Of a stretch of 64,000 nt of DNA, positions 37,756-46,818 are shown one piece after another. Positions within the stretch are counted from its first letter, which is position 1. Each line of letters starts with the position of its first letter. Made by a program: the position numbers and the translations under genes. Origin of the DNA: Caldimonas thermodepolymerans (GTDB taxonomy: Bacteria; Pseudomonadota; Gammaproteobacteria; Burkholderiales; Burkholderiaceae_C); assembly GCF_015476235.1 (NCBI RefSeq), contig NZ_CP064338.1, forward strand, positions 496,001-560,000, given 5' to 3'. Under the pieces are notes generated by a model, which did not search any database, was not told the DNA's origin, and saw only the letters and a program-made list of their open reading frames with translations.

Positions 37756-38637
37756 TCAGTCTCCGAACATCTTCTGCTTGAGCTCACGCCGTTGCTGAGC
37801 CTCGAGAGACAGTGTAGCCGTCGGACGCGCGATCAGGCGACCCAGGCCGATCGGTTCGCCGGTTTCGTCACAGTAGCCGTACTCGCCCGAATCGATGCGG
37901 GCCAGGGCCTGGGAGATCTTCTTCAGCAGCTTGCGCTCGCGGTCGCGGGTGCGCAGCTCCAGGGCGTGCTCCTCCTCGATCGTGGCGCGGTCGGCCGGAT
38001 CGGGGACGATGGTGGTGTCCTCCCGCAGGTGCTCGGTGGTCTCGCCCGCGTTGCTCAGCAGGTCCTCCTTGAGCTTTTCCAGCTTGGCGCGGAAGAACTC
38101 GAGCTGCTTCTCGTTCATGTATTCGCTCTCGGGCATCGCGAGCACTTCGGCGTCGGTGAGGTCGCGGCCGGCCTTGGTCTTCCAGGCGTTCGCGAGCGCG
38201 GGGTCGACGGCAGGGCGGGGCTGGTCCAGCACCGCGGTGGCGGAGGTCTTGTTCATGGTGGATGACGGAGAGGCTCGATCGGCCGGGGCGTCGGAGAACG
38301 AGGCCGTGGCAGGAGGGGCGACAGGCGCCGGCGCGGCTGCGGGCGCCGCGACGGCCGCCTTCGCGTCGGCAGCGGACTTCGCCCGCGCGGTGGCGGGTTT
38401 CGCTGCGGTCTTGGCGGAGGTCGTCTTGGCGGTACTCACCGGTTCAGCTCTGTCTACGGAAGGTTTCCGGGCCGGGGCCGCGGAAGTCTTGGTGGCCTTG
38501 GCCGGCGCGGGCTTGCTGCCAGCGCCTTTGGCCGGGGTCTTGGCCGTGGCGGCGACCTTCTTGGTCTCGGCCGCGGCCACGGGCGGGCGCTTCGCCGCAG
38601 GTTTGGCGCTGCTGGTTCGGGCCGGGGTCTTGCTCAC
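37756..38637 (-). CDS. dksA: RNA polymerase-binding transcription factor DksA with long N-terminal extension
   Basis: 293 residues from a GTG behind GAGGAG. The C-terminal 150 residues are DksA: coiled coil with RTRDRERKLLKKISQALARI, then DSGEYGYCDETGEPIGLGRL and RPTATLSLEAQ. Of the four zinc cysteines of E. coli DksA only the first remains (C, then Thr, Ser, Ala), as in alpha/betaproteobacterial zinc-free types. The first ~130 residues are Lys/Ala/Pro rich, resembling histone H1-like tails. With ppGpp it adjusts rRNA and amino-acid promoters. An internal ATG at 38254-38256 would give a 166-residue form of more standard size. A TATATA at 38662-38667 could be the -10. Confidence 0.9.
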   Translation of the reverse strand: MSKTPARTSSAKPAAKRPPVAAAETKKVAATAKTPAKGAGSKPAPAKATKTSAAPARKPSVDRAEPVSTAKTTSAKTAAKPATARAKSAADAKAAVAAPAAAPAPVAPPATASFSDAPADRASPSSTMNKTSATAVLDQPRPAVDPALANAWKTKAGRDLTDAEVLAMPESEYMNEKQLEFFRAKLEKLKEDLLSNAGETTEHLREDTTIVPDPADRATIEEEHALELRTRDRERKLLKKISQALARIDSGEYGYCDETGEPIGLGRLIARPTATLSLEAQQRRELKQKMFGD

Positions 38638-38797
38638 ATTCCGTCTCCTCGCAGGGGCAGTTATATACCTGCTCTTGCCAAATTCGGCTAGGAACCTGAG
38701 GCGTCCTGCACACGGGGGCACCCAAGGGCGCCGCGGATTGTAGCCATCCCACCGGATGGCGCCCCGGGGTTTTCCCGGCAAATGGTGCGACCGGCGG

Positions 38798-39874
38798 TCA
38801 CACCAGGCACTGCTGCAGCCCTTGCGTGAAGATGTCCCGTGGCAGGTCGATGCCGATGAACACCATCTTGCTGACCTTCGGCTCGCCGTCGGCCCACTTC
38901 GGGCCCAGGTCGCTGCCCATGAGCTGGTGCACGCCCTGGAAGATCACCTTGCGGTCCGTGCCCTGCATGTGCAGCACTCCCTTGTAGCGCAGCATGCGCG
39001 GGCCGTAGATCTGCACGATGGTGCCCAGGAAATCCTCCAGCTTTGCCGGGTTGAACGGCCGTTCAGCCCGGAACACGAAGGATTTCACGTCGTCGTCGTG
39101 ATGGTGGTGGTGCGGGTGGTCGCAATGCTCGCCATGCTCATGGTCGTGATCATGGGCATGGTCATGGTCATGGTCATGGTCATGGTCATGGTCATGGTGG
39201 TGATGGTGGTCGTCGTCGGCCGAGAGGAAGTCCGGGTCGATCTCCAGCTTGGCGTTCAGGTTGAAGCCGCGCAGGTCGAACACCTCGGAAATCGGCACCT
39301 CGCCGAAGTGCACCCGGCGCTGCGGGGCGCGCGGGTTCATGTGCTTCAGGCGGTGCGACAGGGCGTCGGCCTCGGCCTCGCTGACCAGGTCGGTCTTGCT
39401 GATGAAGATCTGGTCGGCAAAGCCGACCTGCCGGCGCGCTTCCTGCCGGTCGTCCAGCTGCTGCTGGCCGTGCTTGGCGTCCACCAGCGTCAGGACCGAG
39501 TCCAGCAGGTAGGTCTCGGCGATCTCGTCGTCCATGAAGAAGGTCTGGGCCACCGGGCCCGGGTCGGCCAGGCCGGTGGTCTCGATGACCACGCGCTCGA
39601 AGTCGAGCTCTCCACGGCGCTTGCGGGCGGCCAGGTCGGCCAGCGTGGCGCGCAGGTCCTCCCGGATGGTGCAGCAGATGCAGCCGTTGCTCATCTGGAT
39701 GATCTGCTCCTGGGTCTCGGCCACGAGGATGTCGTTGTCGATGTTTTCCTCGCCGAACTCGTTTTCGATCACGGCGATCTTCTGGCCGTGGGCCTCGGTG
39801 AGCACGCGCTTGAGCAGGGTCGTCTTGCCGCTGCCCAGAAAGCCGGTGAGGATGGTGGCGGGAATCAGGCTCAT
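38798..39874 (-). CDS. COG0523 (CobW/ZigA-type) GTPase metallochaperone with His-rich loop
   Basis: 358 residues. Walker A GFLGSGKTTLL, the family metal motif CICC (SNGCICCTIREDL), Walker B with ETTGLADP, and SKTDLVSEAE for guanine recognition. Between the GTPase and the CobW C-terminal domain lies a loop of ~45 His/Asp residues, encoded in part by seven tandem CATGGT units. It probably delivers or stores zinc or another divalent metal. Alternative ATG at 39880 adds MS. No Zur-box was searched for beyond a quick look. Family is firm; which metal and client are unknown. Confidence 0.9.
   Translation of the reverse strand: MSLIPATILTGFLGSGKTTLLKRVLTEAHGQKIAVIENEFGEENIDNDILVAETQEQIIQMSNGCICCTIREDLRATLADLAARKRRGELDFERVVIETTGLADPGPVAQTFFMDDEIAETYLLDSVLTLVDAKHGQQQLDDRQEARRQVGFADQIFISKTDLVSEAEADALSHRLKHMNPRAPQRRVHFGEVPISEVFDLRGFNLNAKLEIDPDFLSADDDHHHHHDHDHDHDHDHDHAHDHDHEHGEHCDHPHHHHHDDDVKSFVFRAERPFNPAKLEDFLGTIVQIYGPRMLRYKGVLHMQGTDRKVIFQGVHQLMGSDLGPKWADGEPKVSKMVFIGIDLPRDIFTQGLQQCLV
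39157..39198. repeat. Seven tandem CATGGT hexamers inside the GTPase gene
   Basis: Seven perfect copies of a 6-bp unit (42 bp) encode alternating His-Asp on the minus strand. Unit length is a multiple of three, so slipped-strand changes would lengthen or shorten the metal-binding loop without frameshift. A further imperfect run flanks it on both sides. Confidence 0.9.
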
Positions 39875-40073
39875 GGACATCTCGCTTCGAAAGGCGCTGC
39901 ACCAGATAGGGGCGAGCCGCCGGGATTCAAGGGGGCCGGACAGTGTAGCCGCCCTCCCGTGACGCGGTCTTGACGCGGATCCGGCCGGACGAGGCAGGTT
40001 TCATGCCCGGCTGCGGCCGCTGTGGAAGCGGGCAGAGGCGTGGGGTATCCTTGGAACTCCGCAACTACGACGC

Positions 40074-40955
40074 ATGCTTGTGTCAGAACCTCACCCAAGT
40101 CGCGCCCACCGCGTAGCCGACAAGCGCACCTTCTTCGAACGTCTGGTCGAGCTGCTTTCTCCCGGACCCGATTCCAAGGACGAGCTGATCGAGACGCTGG
40201 CCGATGCCGAGGACCGCGAGCTGATCGAGCCGGAGTCCCGGCGCATGCTCGAGGGGGTGCTGCGCCTGGCCGACATGACCGCCGGCGACGTGATGGTGGC
40301 TGCGCCGCGCATGGACCTGCTCGACATCGATGCGCCCTACGACGAGCTGCTCGGCACCGTCATCAACACCGGCCACTCGCGGTTCCCGGTCTACCAGGGC
40401 CACCGCGACAACATCATCGGCATCCTGATGACCAAGGACCTGCTCAAGCTGCAGCGTGCGCCCGGGATCAACCTGCGCATCCTGCTGCGGCCGGCGGTCT
40501 TCGTGCCCGAATCCAAGCGGCTCAACGAGCTGCTGCGCGAGTTCCGCGCCAACCGCAACCACCTGGCGATCGTGATCGACGAGTTCGGCAAGACGGCCGG
40601 CCTGATCACGATCGAGGACGTGCTGGAGCAGATCGTCGGCGAGATCGAGGACGAGTTCGACGACGAGGACGACGCCCCGGTGGGCATCTACACGCTGGCC
40701 GACGGCAGCCACCGGGTGGCGGGCGACACCGACATCGAGGCGGTCAACGCCTTCTTCGGCACCCAGCTGCCGGAAGAGGACTTCGACACCATCGGCGGCT
40801 ACATCGCGCACGAGCTGGGGCACGTGCCGCGCCGCGGCGAGGTGGTCGACATCGCGGGCCTGCGCTTTTCCGTCATGCTGTCCCGCGCCGGCGCGGTGCG
40901 GTGGTTCAAGGTGACCCGGGTGCCCGTCGCTGCCGAGGCGATGGCTGACGGTTGA
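40074..40955 (+). CDS. corC: CorC/HlyC-family CBS-domain protein (YbeX)
   Basis: 293 residues. MTAGDVMVAAPRMDLLDID leads two CBS repeats (residues ~65-190; TGHSRFPVYQGHRDNIIGIL and IDEFGKTAGLITIEDVLEQI), followed by the CorC_HlyC C-terminal domain. The protein is cytosolic and linked to magnesium homeostasis and to ribosome/RNA functions. The lnt start overlaps its stop. The ATG at 40074 has no strong ribosome-binding site; a GTG at 40080 would give the more family-like SEPHPSR start. Confidence 0.9.
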   Translation: MLVSEPHPSRAHRVADKRTFFERLVELLSPGPDSKDELIETLADAEDRELIEPESRRMLEGVLRLADMTAGDVMVAAPRMDLLDIDAPYDELLGTVINTGHSRFPVYQGHRDNIIGILMTKDLLKLQRAPGINLRILLRPAVFVPESKRLNELLREFRANRNHLAIVIDEFGKTAGLITIEDVLEQIVGEIEDEFDDEDDAPVGIYTLADGSHRVAGDTDIEAVNAFFGTQLPEEDFDTIGGYIAHELGHVPRRGEVVDIAGLRFSVMLSRAGAVRWFKVTRVPVAAEAMADG

Positions 40956-42451
40956 TGCGGCCCCGTGCGGACCTGCTGATTCCCCTGCTGGCCGGCGCCG
41001 CCCACGCGCTGGCCTTTTCGCACATGGGCACCTGGTCCATGCAGCTGGTGGCGCTGGCGGTGCTCGCCTGGTGCGTGCACCGCGCCGCCACGGCGCGGCG
41101 CGCCGCCCTGCTGGGCTGGCTGTTCGGCACCGCCTGGCTGGCCGGCGGCACTTGGTGGCTGTTCATCAGCATGCACCGCTACGGCGGCCTGCCGGCCTGG
41201 CTGGCCGCGCTGGCGGTGCTGCTGCTGGCCGGGTTCCTGTCGCTGTACCTCGCGCTGGCCATGGCAGCCTACGTGCGCCTGGCCGCGCGCACCCGGCTAT
41301 GGCCGCCGCTGGTGTTCGCCGCGGCCTGGTTGCTGGCCGAGCTGGCGCGGGGCGTGCTGTTCACCGGCTTTCCGTGGGTGGCCGCGGGCTATGCCCATGT
41401 CGAGGGGCCGCTGTCGACGCTCGCGCCCTTCGCCGGGGTCTACGGCATCGGCTTCGTCGCGGCCTGGATCGCCGCCGCCGCGGCCCGGCTCGCCGGCACC
41501 GGCTCGGGGCCGAGGGAATGGATGCCGCTGGTCGCCGCGCTGCTGCTGTGCGTGGTGGTGTCGTCCATCCCGCACGACTTCACCGTGCCCACCCGGACGC
41601 TGACCGTGACCCTGCTGCAGGGCAACGTGCCGCAGGACGAGAAGTTCTCCGCCGACCACCTGCCGCGCGTGCTGGACTGGTACGCCGACGAGCTGGACAG
41701 CGCCACCGGCGACCTGGTCGTCACCCCCGAGACGGCCATCCCGCTGCTGCCGCAGCAGCTGCCGCCGGGCTATTGGGAGGCGCGCGAGCAGCATTTCGCG
41801 CAGAGCGAGACCGCGGCGCTGATCGGCATCCCGCTGGGCAGCTTCGCCGAGGGCTACACCAACTCGGTGGTGGGGCTGAAGAAGAACCGCCCGGTGCCGT
41901 ACCGCTACGACAAGCACCACCTGGTGCCGTTCGGCGAGTTCATCCCGTTCGGCTTCCGCTGGTTCGTCGACATGATGAACATGCCGCTCGGCGACTTCCA
42001 GCGCGGGCCGCGCAACCCGCCGTCGTTCGAGGTCCACGGCGAGCGCATCGCGCCCAACATCTGCTACGAGGACCTGTTCGGCGAGGAGCTGGCGGCGCGT
42101 TTCGCGCTGCCCTCGCAGGCGCCCACGATCTTCGCCAACATCAGCAACATCGGCTGGTTCGGCGACACCGTCGCGGTGCACCAGCACCTGCAGATCTCGC
42201 GCATGCGCGCGCTGGAGTTCCAGATCCCGATGCTGCGCGCCACCAACACCGGCGCCACGGCCATCATCGACCACACGGCGCGCGTCGTGCAGGAGCTGCC
42301 ACCGTTCAAGCGTGCGGTGCTGACCGGCCCGGTGCAGGGGCGTGCCGGCCTGACGCCCTATGCCCGCTGGGCGTCGCAGGCCGGGTTGTGGCCGCTGCTG
42401 GCCGGCGCCGTGCTGCTGCTGGCGGTGGCGGCCGCCTGGCGCCGCCGCTGA
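40955..42451 (+). CDS. lnt: Apolipoprotein N-acyltransferase
   Basis: 498 residues. N-terminal half with six or more membrane spans; C-terminal periplasmic nitrilase domain with the triad Glu259 (VTPETA), Lys320 (YDKHHLVPFGEF) and Cys370 (NICYEDLFG). It transfers the third acyl chain onto lipoproteins in the inner membrane. Its ATG shares one base with the corC TGA. The corC-lnt order is conserved widely in proteobacteria. Confidence 0.96.
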   Translation: MRPRADLLIPLLAGAAHALAFSHMGTWSMQLVALAVLAWCVHRAATARRAALLGWLFGTAWLAGGTWWLFISMHRYGGLPAWLAALAVLLLAGFLSLYLALAMAAYVRLAARTRLWPPLVFAAAWLLAELARGVLFTGFPWVAAGYAHVEGPLSTLAPFAGVYGIGFVAAWIAAAAARLAGTGSGPREWMPLVAALLLCVVVSSIPHDFTVPTRTLTVTLLQGNVPQDEKFSADHLPRVLDWYADELDSATGDLVVTPETAIPLLPQQLPPGYWEAREQHFAQSETAALIGIPLGSFAEGYTNSVVGLKKNRPVPYRYDKHHLVPFGEFIPFGFRWFVDMMNMPLGDFQRGPRNPPSFEVHGERIAPNICYEDLFGEELAARFALPSQAPTIFANISNIGWFGDTVAVHQHLQISRMRALEFQIPMLRATNTGATAIIDHTARVVQELPPFKRAVLTGPVQGRAGLTPYARWASQAGLWPLLAGAVLLLAVAAAWRRR

Positions 42452-42550
42452 CGGCGGGCCACGGCCCGTTCCCCCTAGAATTCAACGTTTACCCGCATTC
42501 CAGCGCCTGCCGCTGCCCGCGGGCCCCGATTCCACTCCGACACCACGACG

Positions 42551-43456
42551 ATGCTGACCTTCCAGCAAATCATCCTGCGCCTGCAGGACTACTGGGACCG
42601 CCAGGGGTGTGCCCTGCTGCAGCCCTACGACATGGAAGTGGGGGCGGGCACCAGCCACACCGCCACCTTCCTGCGTTCGATCGGCCCCGAGCCCTGGCGC
42701 GCCGCCTACGTGCAGCCCAGCCGGCGCCCCAAGGACGGTCGCTACGGCGAGAACCCGAACCGCCTGCAGCACTACTACCAGTACCAGGTCGTGCTCAAGC
42801 CAGCGCCGGCCAACATCCTGGAGCTGTACCTGGGCTCGCTCGAGGCGCTGGGCTTCGACCTGAAGAAGAACGACATCCGCTTCGTCGAGGACGACTGGGA
42901 GAACCCGACGCTGGGCGCCTGGGGCCTGGGCTGGGAGGTCTGGCTCAACGGCATGGAGGTGACGCAGTTCACCTACTTCCAGCAGGTCGGCGGGCTGGAC
43001 TGCAAGCCCATCACCGGCGAGATCACCTACGGCCTGGAGCGCCTGGCGATGTACCTGCAGGGCGTGGAGAACGTCTACGACCTGGTCTGGACCGACGGGC
43101 TGACCTACGGCGATGTCTACCACCAGAACGAGGTCGAGCAGTCGACCTACAACTTCGAGCACAGCGACGTCGAGTTCCTGCTGACCGCCTTCGCCGCGCA
43201 CGAGAAGCAGGCCAAGTACCTGATGGAGCAGCAGCTCGCGCTGCCGGCCTACGAGCAGGTGCTCAAGGCCGCGCACACCTTCAACCTGCTGGATGCGCGC
43301 GGCGCGATCAGCGTCACCGAGCGCGCCGCCTACATCGGCCGCATCCGCAACCTGGCGCGCAGCGTCGCGCAGAGCTATTACGACAGCCGCGAACGGCTCG
43401 GCTTCCCGATGGCGTCGCCCGAGGTGGTGGCGCAGTTGCCGAAGAAGGCGGCCTGA
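42551..43456 (+). CDS. glyQ: Glycyl-tRNA synthetase alpha subunit
   Basis: 301 residues, standard length. [40 protein letters not shown] and [20 protein letters not shown] are unmistakable. It is the catalytic class II alpha chain of the (alpha-beta)2 enzyme. A TAGAAT at 42476-42481 is a plausible -10 element, giving glyQS its own promoter downstream of lnt. Confidence 0.97.
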
Positions 43457-43458
43457 CC

Positions 43459-45567
43459 ATGAGCAACAAGAACCTTCTCGTTGAACTTTTCGTCGAGGAA
43501 CTGCCGCCCAAGGCGCTGAAGAAGCTGGGCGACGCCTTTGCCAGCGTGCTGGCCGACCGCCTCAAGGCCCAGGGCCTGGCCGACGCCGCCGCGGTGCCGG
43601 TCGCCTATGCCTCGCCGCGTCGCCTTGCGGCCTGGGTGCCCGGCGTGGCCGCGCGCGCGGCCGACAAGCCGGTGCAGCAGAAGCTGATGCCGGTCAGCGT
43701 CGGCCTGGACGCGCAGGGCCAGCCCACCCCGGCGCTGCTCAAGAAGCTCGCCGCGCTGGGCGTGGACGCCTCGGTGGTGCCGCAGCTGCGGCGCGCGGTC
43801 GACGGCAAGGCCGAAGCGCTGTTCCACGACAGCGTGGCGCCCGGCGTGACGCTGGCCGAAGGGCTGCAGAAGGCGCTGGAAGACGCGATCGCCGGCCTGC
43901 CGATCCCCAAGGTCATGACCTACCAGCTGGCCGACGGCTGGACCAGCGTCAACTTCGTGCGTCCCGCGCACGGGCTGGTCGCTCTGCACGGCGACGAGGT
44001 CGTGCCGGTCAGCGTGCTGGGCCTGCAGGCCGGGCGCAACACCCAGGGGCACCGCTTCGAGGCGCTGCACAACCCCATCGTGCTGCGCGACGCCGACAGC
44101 TACGCCGAGCAGATGCGCAGCGAAGGCGCGGTGATCGCCAGCTTCGACGAGCGCCGTGCCGAGATCGCGCGCCAGCTGCAGGCCGCGGCCGAGCGCGTCG
44201 GCGGCGGCGTGCGCCCGATCGAGGACGAGGCGCTGCTGGACGAGGTGACGGCGCTGGTCGAGCGGCCCAACGTGCTGGTCGGCCAGTTCGAGCCCGAGTT
44301 CCTCGAGGTGCCGCAGGAATGCCTCATCCTGACGATGAAGGCCAACCAGAAGTACTTCCCGCTGCTCGACGCCGACGGCCGGCTGACGCACCGCTTCCTG
44401 GTGGTCAGCAACATCAGCCCGGACGACCCGAGCGCGGTGATCGGCGGCAACGAGCGCGTGGTGCGTCCGCGCCTGGCCGACGCGAAGTTCTTCTTCGACC
44501 AGGACCGCAAGAAGACGCTGGCCTCGCGCGTGCCGGGACTGGCCAAGGTGGTCTACCACAACAAGCTCGGCAGCCAGGGCGAGCGCATCGAGCGCGTGCG
44601 CACGATCGCGCGCGCGATCGCCGAGACGCTGGGCGGGCCGGTGCTGGCGCAGCGCGCCGACCAGGTGGCGATGCTGGCCAAGGCCGACCTGCTGACCGAC
44701 ATGGTCGGCGAGTTCCCCGAGCTGCAGGGCATCATGGGCCGCTACTACGCGCTCAACGACGGCCTGGACACCACGGTGGCCGATGCCATCGAGGACCACT
44801 ACAAGCCGCGCTTCGCCGGCGACGAGCTGCCGCGCCACGAGCTTGGCGTGGTGGTCGCGCTGGCCGACAAGCTCGAGACCCTGGTCGGCCTGTTCGGCAT
44901 CGGGCAGGTGCCCACCGGCGACAAGGACCCGTTCGCGCTGCGCCGCCATGCGCTCGGCGTGATCCGCATGCTGATCGAGCGCGACCTGCCGCTGGAGCCG
45001 CAGGCGCTGATCGACGTCGCCTTCGCGGCGTTCCCGGCCGGCCACGGCCAGGCGCAGGCCGAGGTGGCGCAGTTCATGCGCGAGCGCCTGGTCAACTACC
45101 TGCGCGACGCCGGCTACGGGGCGCGCGAGGTGGAGGCGGTGGTCGAGGTCGGCCCGGCGCGCTGGGGCGACATCCCGAAGCGCCTGCAGGCCGTGCGGGC
45201 CTTTGCCTCGCTGCCCGAGGCCGAGAGCCTGGCCGCGGCCAACAAGCGCGTGGGCAACATCCTGAAGAAGGCCGAGGGCGCGGTCGAGCCGCGCATCGAC
45301 GCGGCGCTGCTGCGCGAGCCGGCCGAGCAGGCGCTGGCCCAGGCCTTGCAAGAGGTCAAGCCGCAGGCCGACGCGGCCTTCGAGCGCGGCGACTACGCGG
45401 TGTCGCTGCAGGCGCTGGCGGCGCTCAAGGCGCCGGTCGATGCCTTCTTCGACACCGTGATGGTCAACGCCGAGGACCCGGCGCTGCGGGCCAACCGGCT
45501 GGGGCTGCTGGCGACGCTGCACGCGGCGATGAACCGCGTGGCCGACCTGTCGCGGCTGGCCGGCTGA
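43459..45567 (+). CDS. glyS: Glycyl-tRNA synthetase beta subunit
   Basis: 702 residues. Begins LLVELFVEELPPKALKKLG; contains RPAHGLVALHGDEVVPVSVL, an HD-like segment, and a C-terminal anticodon-binding domain. It binds and recognises tRNA-Gly for the GlyQ subunit. The ATG is 2 nt after the glyQ stop. A long upstream in-frame extension over glyQ is a shadow and was excluded. Confidence 0.97.
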   Translation: MSNKNLLVELFVEELPPKALKKLGDAFASVLADRLKAQGLADAAAVPVAYASPRRLAAWVPGVAARAADKPVQQKLMPVSVGLDAQGQPTPALLKKLAALGVDASVVPQLRRAVDGKAEALFHDSVAPGVTLAEGLQKALEDAIAGLPIPKVMTYQLADGWTSVNFVRPAHGLVALHGDEVVPVSVLGLQAGRNTQGHRFEALHNPIVLRDADSYAEQMRSEGAVIASFDERRAEIARQLQAAAERVGGGVRPIEDEALLDEVTALVERPNVLVGQFEPEFLEVPQECLILTMKANQKYFPLLDADGRLTHRFLVVSNISPDDPSAVIGGNERVVRPRLADAKFFFDQDRKKTLASRVPGLAKVVYHNKLGSQGERIERVRTIARAIAETLGGPVLAQRADQVAMLAKADLLTDMVGEFPELQGIMGRYYALNDGLDTTVADAIEDHYKPRFAGDELPRHELGVVVALADKLETLVGLFGIGQVPTGDKDPFALRRHALGVIRMLIERDLPLEPQALIDVAFAAFPAGHGQAQAEVAQFMRERLVNYLRDAGYGAREVEAVVEVGPARWGDIPKRLQAVRAFASLPEAESLAAANKRVGNILKKAEGAVEPRIDAALLREPAEQALAQALQEVKPQADAAFERGDYAVSLQALAALKAPVDAFFDTVMVNAEDPALRANRLGLLATLHAAMNRVADLSRLAG

Positions 45568-45601
45568 GGCGGCCCCCTCGCGAATCCGAAGGAGTGCGGC
45601 G

Positions 45602-46198
45602 ATGGATCGTGCGATGAAACTGGTGGTGCTGGGACGCGACGGCGTGCTCAACCGCTACCGCGACGAGCACGTGGCCACGCCGCAGGAATGGGAGCCGGTG
45701 CCCGGCGCGCTGGAGGCCGTGGCCCGCCTCAACCATGCCGGCTGGCACGTGGTGGTCGCGACCAACCAGCCCGGCCTGGGCTCGGGGCTGCTGGACATGG
45801 CCGGCCTCAACGCGGTGCACCGGCACATGAACGAACTGCTGGCGCGGCACGGCGCACGCATCGACGCGGTGTTCATCTGCCCGCACACCGCGGCCGACGG
45901 CTGCGACTGCCGCAAGCCGGCGCCCGGCCTGCTGTACAGGATCGCCGAGCGCTTCGGCGTGAACCTGTCGCAGGTGGCGGTGGCCGGCGACACGCTGCGC
46001 GACCTGCAGGCGGCCCACGCCGCGGGCTGCGAGCCGCACCTGCTGCGCACCGGCCGCAGCGCCCAGCTGGACGACGAGGCGGCCGAGCGCCTGGCCGCCC
46101 AGGTGCCGGGCAGCCGCGTGCACGCCGACCTGGACGCCTTGGCGTCCTTCCTGGTGCAGCGCGACCGCCCGGACGCGGACGTCGGGGCGATGCGATGA
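45602..46198 (+). CDS. Degenerate GmhB-like HAD protein (first copy, nucleophile missing)
   Basis: 198 residues. It is homologous along its whole length to the next gene (heptose-bisphosphate phosphatase) but has Gly11 in place of the Asp nucleophile (VLGRDGVLN versus ILDRDGTLN) and Pro57 in place of the motif-II Ser (TNQPGLG versus TNQSGLA). The second Asp of motif I, the zinc-binding Cys/His loop (CPHTAADGCDCRKP) and the motif IV Asp remain. It should be catalytically dead for phosphoryl transfer yet able to fold and bind a related ligand, perhaps a regulator or partner of the active copy. AAGGAG precedes the ATG, and its stop overlaps a possible start of the next gene. Confidence 0.85.
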   Translation: MDRAMKLVVLGRDGVLNRYRDEHVATPQEWEPVPGALEAVARLNHAGWHVVVATNQPGLGSGLLDMAGLNAVHRHMNELLARHGARIDAVFICPHTAADGCDCRKPAPGLLYRIAERFGVNLSQVAVAGDTLRDLQAAHAAGCEPHLLRTGRSAQLDDEAAERLAAQVPGSRVHADLDALASFLVQRDRPDADVGAMR

Positions 46199-46218
46199 GC
46201 GGCGGGCAGGGGGGACGC

Positions 46219-46794
46219 ATGAAACTGCTGATCCTCGACCGCGACGGCACGCTCAACGAAGACCGTGACGATTTCGTGAAGTCCCCCGACGAGTGGCAGC
46301 CGCTGCCGGGGGCGCTGGAGGCCGTGGCGCGACTGAACCGCGCCGGCTGGACCGTGGTCGTCGCGACCAACCAGTCCGGGCTGGCGCGCGGCCTGTTCGA
46401 CGTGGCGACGCTGGAGGCCATGCACGCCAAGATGGCCGCGCTGCTGGCCGCGCACGGCGGGCGCGTCGAGAAGGTCTATTACTGCCCCCACGGGCCCGAC
46501 GACGGCTGCGATTGCCGCAAGCCGCGGCCCGGGTTGTTCCGGCGCATCGCCGAAGACTTCGGCGTCGACCTGTCCGGCGTGCCGACGGTCGGCGATTCGC
46601 TGCGCGACCTGCAGGCCGGCGCCGCGCTGGGCTGCGCCACCCACCTGGTGCGCACCGGCAAGGCGGCGCGCCTGGACGCGGCGGGGCTGGCCGAGCTGTG
46701 CCAGCGCGTGCCCGGCACCCAGGTGCACGCCGACCTCCCCGCCTTTGCCGATGCCCTGCTGCGCGGCGACGCCGCCGGTGCTTCCCTGGCCTGA
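46219..46794 (+). CDS. gmhB: D-glycero-beta-D-manno-heptose-1,7-bisphosphate 7-phosphatase
   Basis: 191 residues. HAD motif I LILDRDGTLN with Asp7 and Asp9, motif II TNQSGLARG (Ser53), zinc loop CPHGPDDGCDCRKP, motif IV VGDSLRDLQAG. It removes the 7-phosphate in ADP-heptose synthesis for the LPS inner core. An in-frame ATG at 46195, overlapping the previous stop (ATGA), would add 8 residues; the later ATG was preferred because family members start at MKLLILDRDG and GGGGGG precedes it. Confidence 0.93.
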   Translation: MKLLILDRDGTLNEDRDDFVKSPDEWQPLPGALEAVARLNRAGWTVVVATNQSGLARGLFDVATLEAMHAKMAALLAAHGGRVEKVYYCPHGPDDGCDCRKPRPGLFRRIAEDFGVDLSGVPTVGDSLRDLQAGAALGCATHLVRTGKAARLDAAGLAELCQRVPGTQVHADLPAFADALLRGDAAGASLA

Positions 46795-46818
46795 CCCGAC
46801 ACCTACCTGTCCGATCCG

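Noticed and set aside
39121-39210. Tandem hexamers considered as a possible CRISPR or intergenic repeat array
   Set aside because: They are perfect 6-bp units without spacers and lie inside a coding region for His/Asp residues.
41071-43458. Long in-frame extension of glyS over lnt and glyQ
   Set aside because: The extension is low-complexity antisense-like text; GlyS begins at the ATG 2 nt after glyQ with the standard N-terminus.
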